NCBI GenBank assembly: GCA_011524615.1
Contig: WTJZ01000101.1
Span: forward strand, 1 to 17,712
Source of the DNA: Akkermansiaceae bacterium
GTDB taxonomy: Bacteria; Verrucomicrobiota; Verrucomicrobiia; Verrucomicrobiales; Akkermansiaceae
Direction of reading: 5' to 3'
Length of the DNA stretch: 17,712 nt
The number at the start of each line of letters is the position of its first letter. The stretch's first letter is position 1. Shown piece by piece: positions 14,812 through 17,712 of this stretch. Both the position numbers and the translations under genes were made by a program. Below the pieces are notes generated by a model that worked only from the letters and a program-made list of their open reading frames with translations, did no database searches and was not told where the DNA came from.

Positions 14812-15597
14812 TTATTGTTCGCCAGAGAGGAGTGGATCTTCTTCGTCTGGGTTATCGATGAAGTACTGAATAGAGTCGACGAGGATCTTGTTGAGTTGTT
14901 CCTCAAAGGGAGCGTTCGGCTTGTTCTCTTTGATCGCCTGTTGGTCGAGTTCGATGGCCTTGGTGAAGTTAAGGTGTCCGCGGAGGTGGGCGAGAACGGC
15001 CCCTACTCCACTTTCCTTCACAGGCATACGGTCGAGGATGATGAGGTCATGGTCGTAGAGCCATAATCCGTCCTTCTCATACGGGAGGAGGGCAAAGCGG
15101 AACTCATTCTTGAGATACTTCTGCAGGACGCGGACATTGGCTGCGATGACGTAATCGTCCTCAGTGAGGAACTCGCTGAAGCTCTGACGGTAGGCTGAGA
15201 GTGTGTCCTTTTGCTCGATGGTTGCATCGACGACGAAGATCGCCGTTTTGATCGTCTCGTCTGGGAACTTAGCACGGAGCTTGGCGACCTTTTGATGGAG
15301 GAGCACGTTTGCATTCTCCTCCTGTGAGGATGTGCAATAGGCGAGCCAGATGTGTCCCTGATACTCGGAGAGAGAGGTCGCACCTCTCAGGTCGTCTAGG
15401 ATCTGAATGTTCTTGGTGAGCGCCTTCTCAAACGGAGGACGGAACTCTCTCTTCTCGATGTAACGGAGGTAGGCCTGCGGAATAGTAAGACCGCTGATCA
15501 GGATGACTCCTACGAGAACGAGGACAGTTTTGGTGGTGTTAGAAAGGTTTTTCAAGGGGAGGTATGCGATGAGTCGCAAAAAGTACCTTAATTCCAA
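14812..15597 (-). CDS. degenerate SCO-like / thioredoxin-fold membrane-anchored protein
   Basis: Up to 261 residues. There is no ATG: TTG at 15597 gives a 10-base overlap with cyoE, and TTG at 15555 gives a tighter anchor (MKNLSNTTKTVLVLVGVILISG). Neither has an SD, so the start is uncertain. One membrane segment (about 24-42) is followed by a domain aligning by eye with the adjacent SCO protein: GHIWLAYC88TSSQEEN in place of the metal loop, FVVDATIEQKDTLSAY in place of the VDPE block, and YDHDLIILD with H183 matching YAHDLGVAVFD. Only one of the two metal-binding cysteines remains. It may be a structural or regulatory partner for the SCO next to it. The family call is an inference from pattern and position. 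Confidence 0.7.
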   Translation of the reverse strand: MELRYFLRLIAYLPLKNLSNTTKTVLVLVGVILISGLTIPQAYLRYIEKREFRPPFEKALTKNIQILDDLRGATSLSEYQGHIWLAYCTSSQEENANVLLHQKVAKLRAKFPDETIKTAIFVVDATIEQKDTLSAYRQSFSEFLTEDDYVIAANVRVLQKYLKNEFRFALLPYEKDGLWLYDHDLIILDRMPVKESGVGAVLAHLRGHLNFTKAIELDQQAIKENKPNAPFEEQLNKILVDSIQYFIDNPDEEDPLLSGEQ

Positions 15598-16481
15598 TCA
15601 AATGCAAGTGCAGACAGAACAACAGGAAGGTAAATCAATGTAGCGAAGAAGGCCTTACGCATATCGATACGCTCGCGAGTCTTGAGAAATTTAAGCGCAG
15701 CAAGGATCAAGAACACCGCGAGAAGCATGCCGATCGGGGGGAAGACCCATCCGGTCAGTCCTAGCGCAGGGCATGGGAGCGGCAGGAGAACCATCATGAC
15801 GGAGAAGATGATGTAGAGGTAGGCACTACGCTTACCAGAGGTATCACCATTACTCCACATCTCGTAGCGTGCGTCCTCATACTCTTGGCGACAAAGCCAG
15901 TTAATCGCGACGAAGTGAGGGAGCTGCCAGAGGAAGAGGAGGGCAAAGAGGAACCATGGTGCCCATGAGCTCAGATTATGTCCCGCTCCGACCCATCCCA
16001 TCATGGGTGGAATCGCTCCTGGGATGGCTCCGATGAGGGTATTGACCGAGGAGACGCGCTTCATCGGAGTGTAGATGAAGACGTATGTGCCGATGGTGAT
16101 GAAGGCGAGGAGAGCGGCCTCGAACGAGATCATCGCTCCGAGGTGGACGACGCCGATCGCACAGAGTCCCCATCCGAGAGCAAAGGCATAGTGAGGGAGG
16201 ATACGGCGCGCTGGTAGAGGGCGATTCGAGGTGCGCTCCATCTTAGCATCAGACTTGACCTCCATCACTTGGTTAAAGACGGCAGCACCAAAGGCAGAAC
16301 AGGCGGTGCCGAAGAGGGTGTGAATCAGAGCCATGACAGCCTCCCATGAGAAGGTCGCGCCAGAGCTCTTCCATCCTAGCAGGTAGCCAAAGAAGGCGGT
16401 GATCAGAACGAAGGTGTTCAAGCGGAGCTTGATCAGAGTCGAGAGGTCTTCTTTGAGGGTTGGTGTTGCGGAGGTGCTCAT
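15588..16481 (-). CDS. cyoE: protohaem IX farnesyltransferase (haem O synthase)
   Basis: 297 residues with a largely hydrophobic, multi-spanning sequence of the UbiA prenyltransferase superfamily. It attaches a farnesyl group to haem B, giving haem O, the precursor of the haem A or O of terminal oxidases. The prenyl-diphosphate motif is N70-xxx-E74-xxx-D78-xx-M81-x-R83-T-xx-R87-P; YTPMKR (137-142), GAIPGAIPPMMGW (151-163) and WQLPHFVAINW (185-195) follow. The Glu at position 74 is the form I associate with the ctaB branch. It is the first gene of a tightly packed set running to the lipoprotein gene, which points to cytochrome c oxidase biogenesis. The oxidase subunits themselves are not in the window. 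Confidence 0.95.
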   Translation of the reverse strand: MSTSATPTLKEDLSTLIKLRLNTFVLITAFFGYLLGWKSSGATFSWEAVMALIHTLFGTACSAFGAAVFNQVMEVKSDAKMERTSNRPLPARRILPHYAFALGWGLCAIGVVHLGAMISFEAALLAFITIGTYVFIYTPMKRVSSVNTLIGAIPGAIPPMMGWVGAGHNLSSWAPWFLFALLFLWQLPHFVAINWLCRQEYEDARYEMWSNGDTSGKRSAYLYIIFSVMMVLLPLPCPALGLTGWVFPPIGMLLAVFLILAALKFLKTRERIDMRKAFFATLIYLPVVLSALAFDWN

Positions 16482-16498
16482 AAGGATGGACGGGGGTA

Positions 16499-16526
16499 CT
16501 TATCCCAGTGTTTTTCAAGATAGCAA
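16499..16526 (-). promoter_or_regulatory. candidate promoter of the cyoE-led gene set
   Basis: On the minus strand TTGCTA (16521-16526), a 16-base spacer and GATAAG (16499-16504) each match four of six sigma-70 bases. The leader to the ATG at 16481 would be short. It is offered because it falls in the only upstream space (16482-16675), which is shared with the divergent argS gene. Confidence 0.3.
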
Positions 16527-16675
16527 GTGGGAATTACCACTCTCTCGGGGCAAATGGCGAGAAATATGCGGGAGAAGGGGGCTGATAGGATGGTGGTGAG
16601 GGGGTGCATTGTTAAAAATGAGCGTTGACCCATCGGCAGGGAATCATTAGCACCAGAGGAGAACGAAATACGACT

Positions 16676-17712
16676 GTGACACTACAAGGCAAACTCTACA
16701 CAGCGCTCCATGAGGCGCTTCTCTCACTCGGCGTGGATCCTGCAGCACTAGGACGCGTAGGTGTATCTGCGGCTAAGGATCTCCAGTTCGGAGACTATCA
16801 GACGAATGCAGCCATGATGTTGGCTAAGCCTCTCAAGAAGAATCCACGAGAGTTCGCTCAGGAGATCATTGATACGATTCAGGTTGGTGAGTTGGCAGAG
16901 CTGTCGATTGCAGGGCCAGGGTTTATTAACTTCAAGGTGAAGGCGGAGGCCTTTGCCCAGCACGTGCTCGCGATCGCTCAGGATGAGCGTTGTGGTGTCA
17001 GTCTAGCAGAGAACCCTGAGAAGTATGTAGTCGACTTCTCATCCCCGAATGTGGCGAAGCCAATGCACGTCGGGCATATTCGTTCGACGATTATTGGTGA
17101 CTCTCTCAGCAGAATCGCGCGCTTCCTCGGGCATGATGTCACTACAGATAACCACATCGGAGACTGGGGAACACAGTTCGGGATGGTGATCTGGGCGTGG
17201 AAGAGAGAGCTGAATGAAGAGGCGCTCCAGGCAGACCCACTGCAAGAGCTGCTCCGTCTCTATCGCCTCGCGTCAAATGCCTCTAAGGAAGACGAGGTCA
17301 TCAAGGACGCTTGTCGAGCAGAACTCGTCAAGCTCCAGAGCGGTGATGAGGAGAATACCGCGATCTGGGTGCGCGCCGTAGAGCTCTCTAAGCAAGGGTT
17401 ACAGAAGATTTATGACCGTCTCGATGTGAGCTTCGATTACTGGTTAGGCGAGTCGTACTATAACGACCAGTTAGCTGAGACGGTCCAAGGGCTAGTCGAG
17501 GCTGGGATCGCTAAGGATGACAATGGTGCGATCTGTGCCTTCTCCGGAGAACAGTTAGATCCTAAGAAGGACCCATTCAAGAAGCGTGATGCGGAGACGA
17601 AGGAGTGGACTGACTTCCCGATGATCATTCAGAAGAGTGATGGTGCCTTTAACTATGCTACGACGGATCTCGCGACGCTCGATTATCGTAAGAAGGAGTG
17701 GAACCCTGATCA
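16676..17712 (+). CDS. argS: arginyl-tRNA synthetase (5' part, runs off the window)
   Basis: 345 complete codons are visible and the frame is still open at the last base; full-length enzymes have about 550-600 residues. It charges tRNA-Arg with arginine. There is no in-frame ATG at the start, and GTG at 16676 gives a family-typical N-terminal domain (VSAAKDLQFGDYQTNAAM). GAGGAG at 16656-16661 lies 14 bases upstream, a long spacing. The class I HIGH motif is H131-V-G-H134 within SSPNVAKPMHVGHIRSTI, followed by NHIGDWGTQFGM and DGAFNYATTDLATLDYR. The KMSK-type loop and anticodon domain are beyond the edge. It is divergent from cyoE across 194 bases. Confidence 0.95.
   Translation, partial: MTLQGKLYTALHEALLSLGVDPAALGRVGVSAAKDLQFGDYQTNAAMMLAKPLKKNPREFAQEIIDTIQVGELAELSIAGPGFINFKVKAEAFAQHVLAIAQDERCGVSLAENPEKYVVDFSSPNVAKPMHVGHIRSTIIGDSLSRIARFLGHDVTTDNHIGDWGTQFGMVIWAWKRELNEEALQADPLQELLRLYRLASNASKEDEVIKDACRAELVKLQSGDEENTAIWVRAVELSKQGLQKIYDRLDVSFDYWLGESYYNDQLAETVQGLVEAGIAKDDNGAICAFSGEQLDPKKDPFKKRDAETKEWTDFPMIIQKSDGAFNYATTDLATLDYRKKEWNPD

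Noticed and set aside
1..17712. Abundant GAG/CTC and GAGAG runs as a repeat or regulatory motif
   Set aside because: They follow the coding frames (CTC Leu, GAG Glu, TCT/TCC Ser) on both strands, so codon preference explains them.
1..17712. CRISPR array, tRNA, rRNA, insertion sequence or phage genes
   Set aside because: I looked for spaced direct repeats, cloverleaf ends with CCA-like acceptors, transposase or integrase motifs and terminal inverted repeats and found none.

Overview
The window reads as bacterial chromosome, most likely Verrucomicrobiota (possibly a marine member). The main reason is the DUF1552 / DUF1592-type c-cytochrome gene pair (3269-4552 and 955-3272), which is a hallmark of the Planctomycetota and Verrucomicrobiota. 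The aerobic haem-copper oxidase assembly genes, scarce Shine-Dalgarno (SD) sequences and a glucose-6-phosphate isomerase with a C-terminal extension fit but do not prove this. The assignment is inference from protein families, without any 16S or database comparison.

Layout. 1-950: two AT-richer orphan genes, the 3' end of an unknown protein (+) and a small secreted protein (-). 955-4552 (-): a DUF1552 Tat-exported protein followed, with a 4-base ATGA overlap, by a secreted multi-domain c-type cytochrome (PSCyt1/DUF1587/DUF1595/DUF1592/DUF1588/DUF1585). The cytochrome gene is broken by a frameshift that can be confined to 2508-2526. 4766-5527 (+): tRNA pseudouridine synthase truA, whose start codon lies inside a six-residue SD-led mini-ORF. 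5544-7580 (-): a GlcD-type FAD oxidoreductase and a HIT-family protein with an unusual tail. 7710-8402 (+): an SDR-family protein lacking the catalytic Tyr. A strong bidirectional terminator separates it from pgi (8498-10051, -). 10230-11588 (+): a putative lipoprotein and a thioredoxin-dependent arsenate-reductase-like phosphatase. 11640-16481 (-): probably one transcription direction with cyoE/ctaB, a degenerate SCO-like protein, an SCO protein, a DUF420 protein, a lipoprotein and hisD. 16676-17712 (+): the first ~345 codons of argS, running off the window.

How the genes work together. The clearest functional block is 12971-16481. Haem O synthase, two SCO/thioredoxin-fold membrane proteins and a DUF420 (CtaM-like) membrane protein point to cytochrome c oxidase maturation, with an AT-rich orphan lipoprotein at its end. 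The DUF1552/DUF1592 pair forms a second exported unit of unknown substrate. The rest is housekeeping metabolism (truA, pgi, hisD, argS) in single-gene units of alternating direction.

I found no mobile element, CRISPR array, tRNA or rRNA, and no complete novel system. The most interesting departures are the EF-hand loop inside the DUF420 protein, the tandem SCO pair with altered metal-binding cysteines, the frameshifted cytochrome, and the truA mini-ORF.
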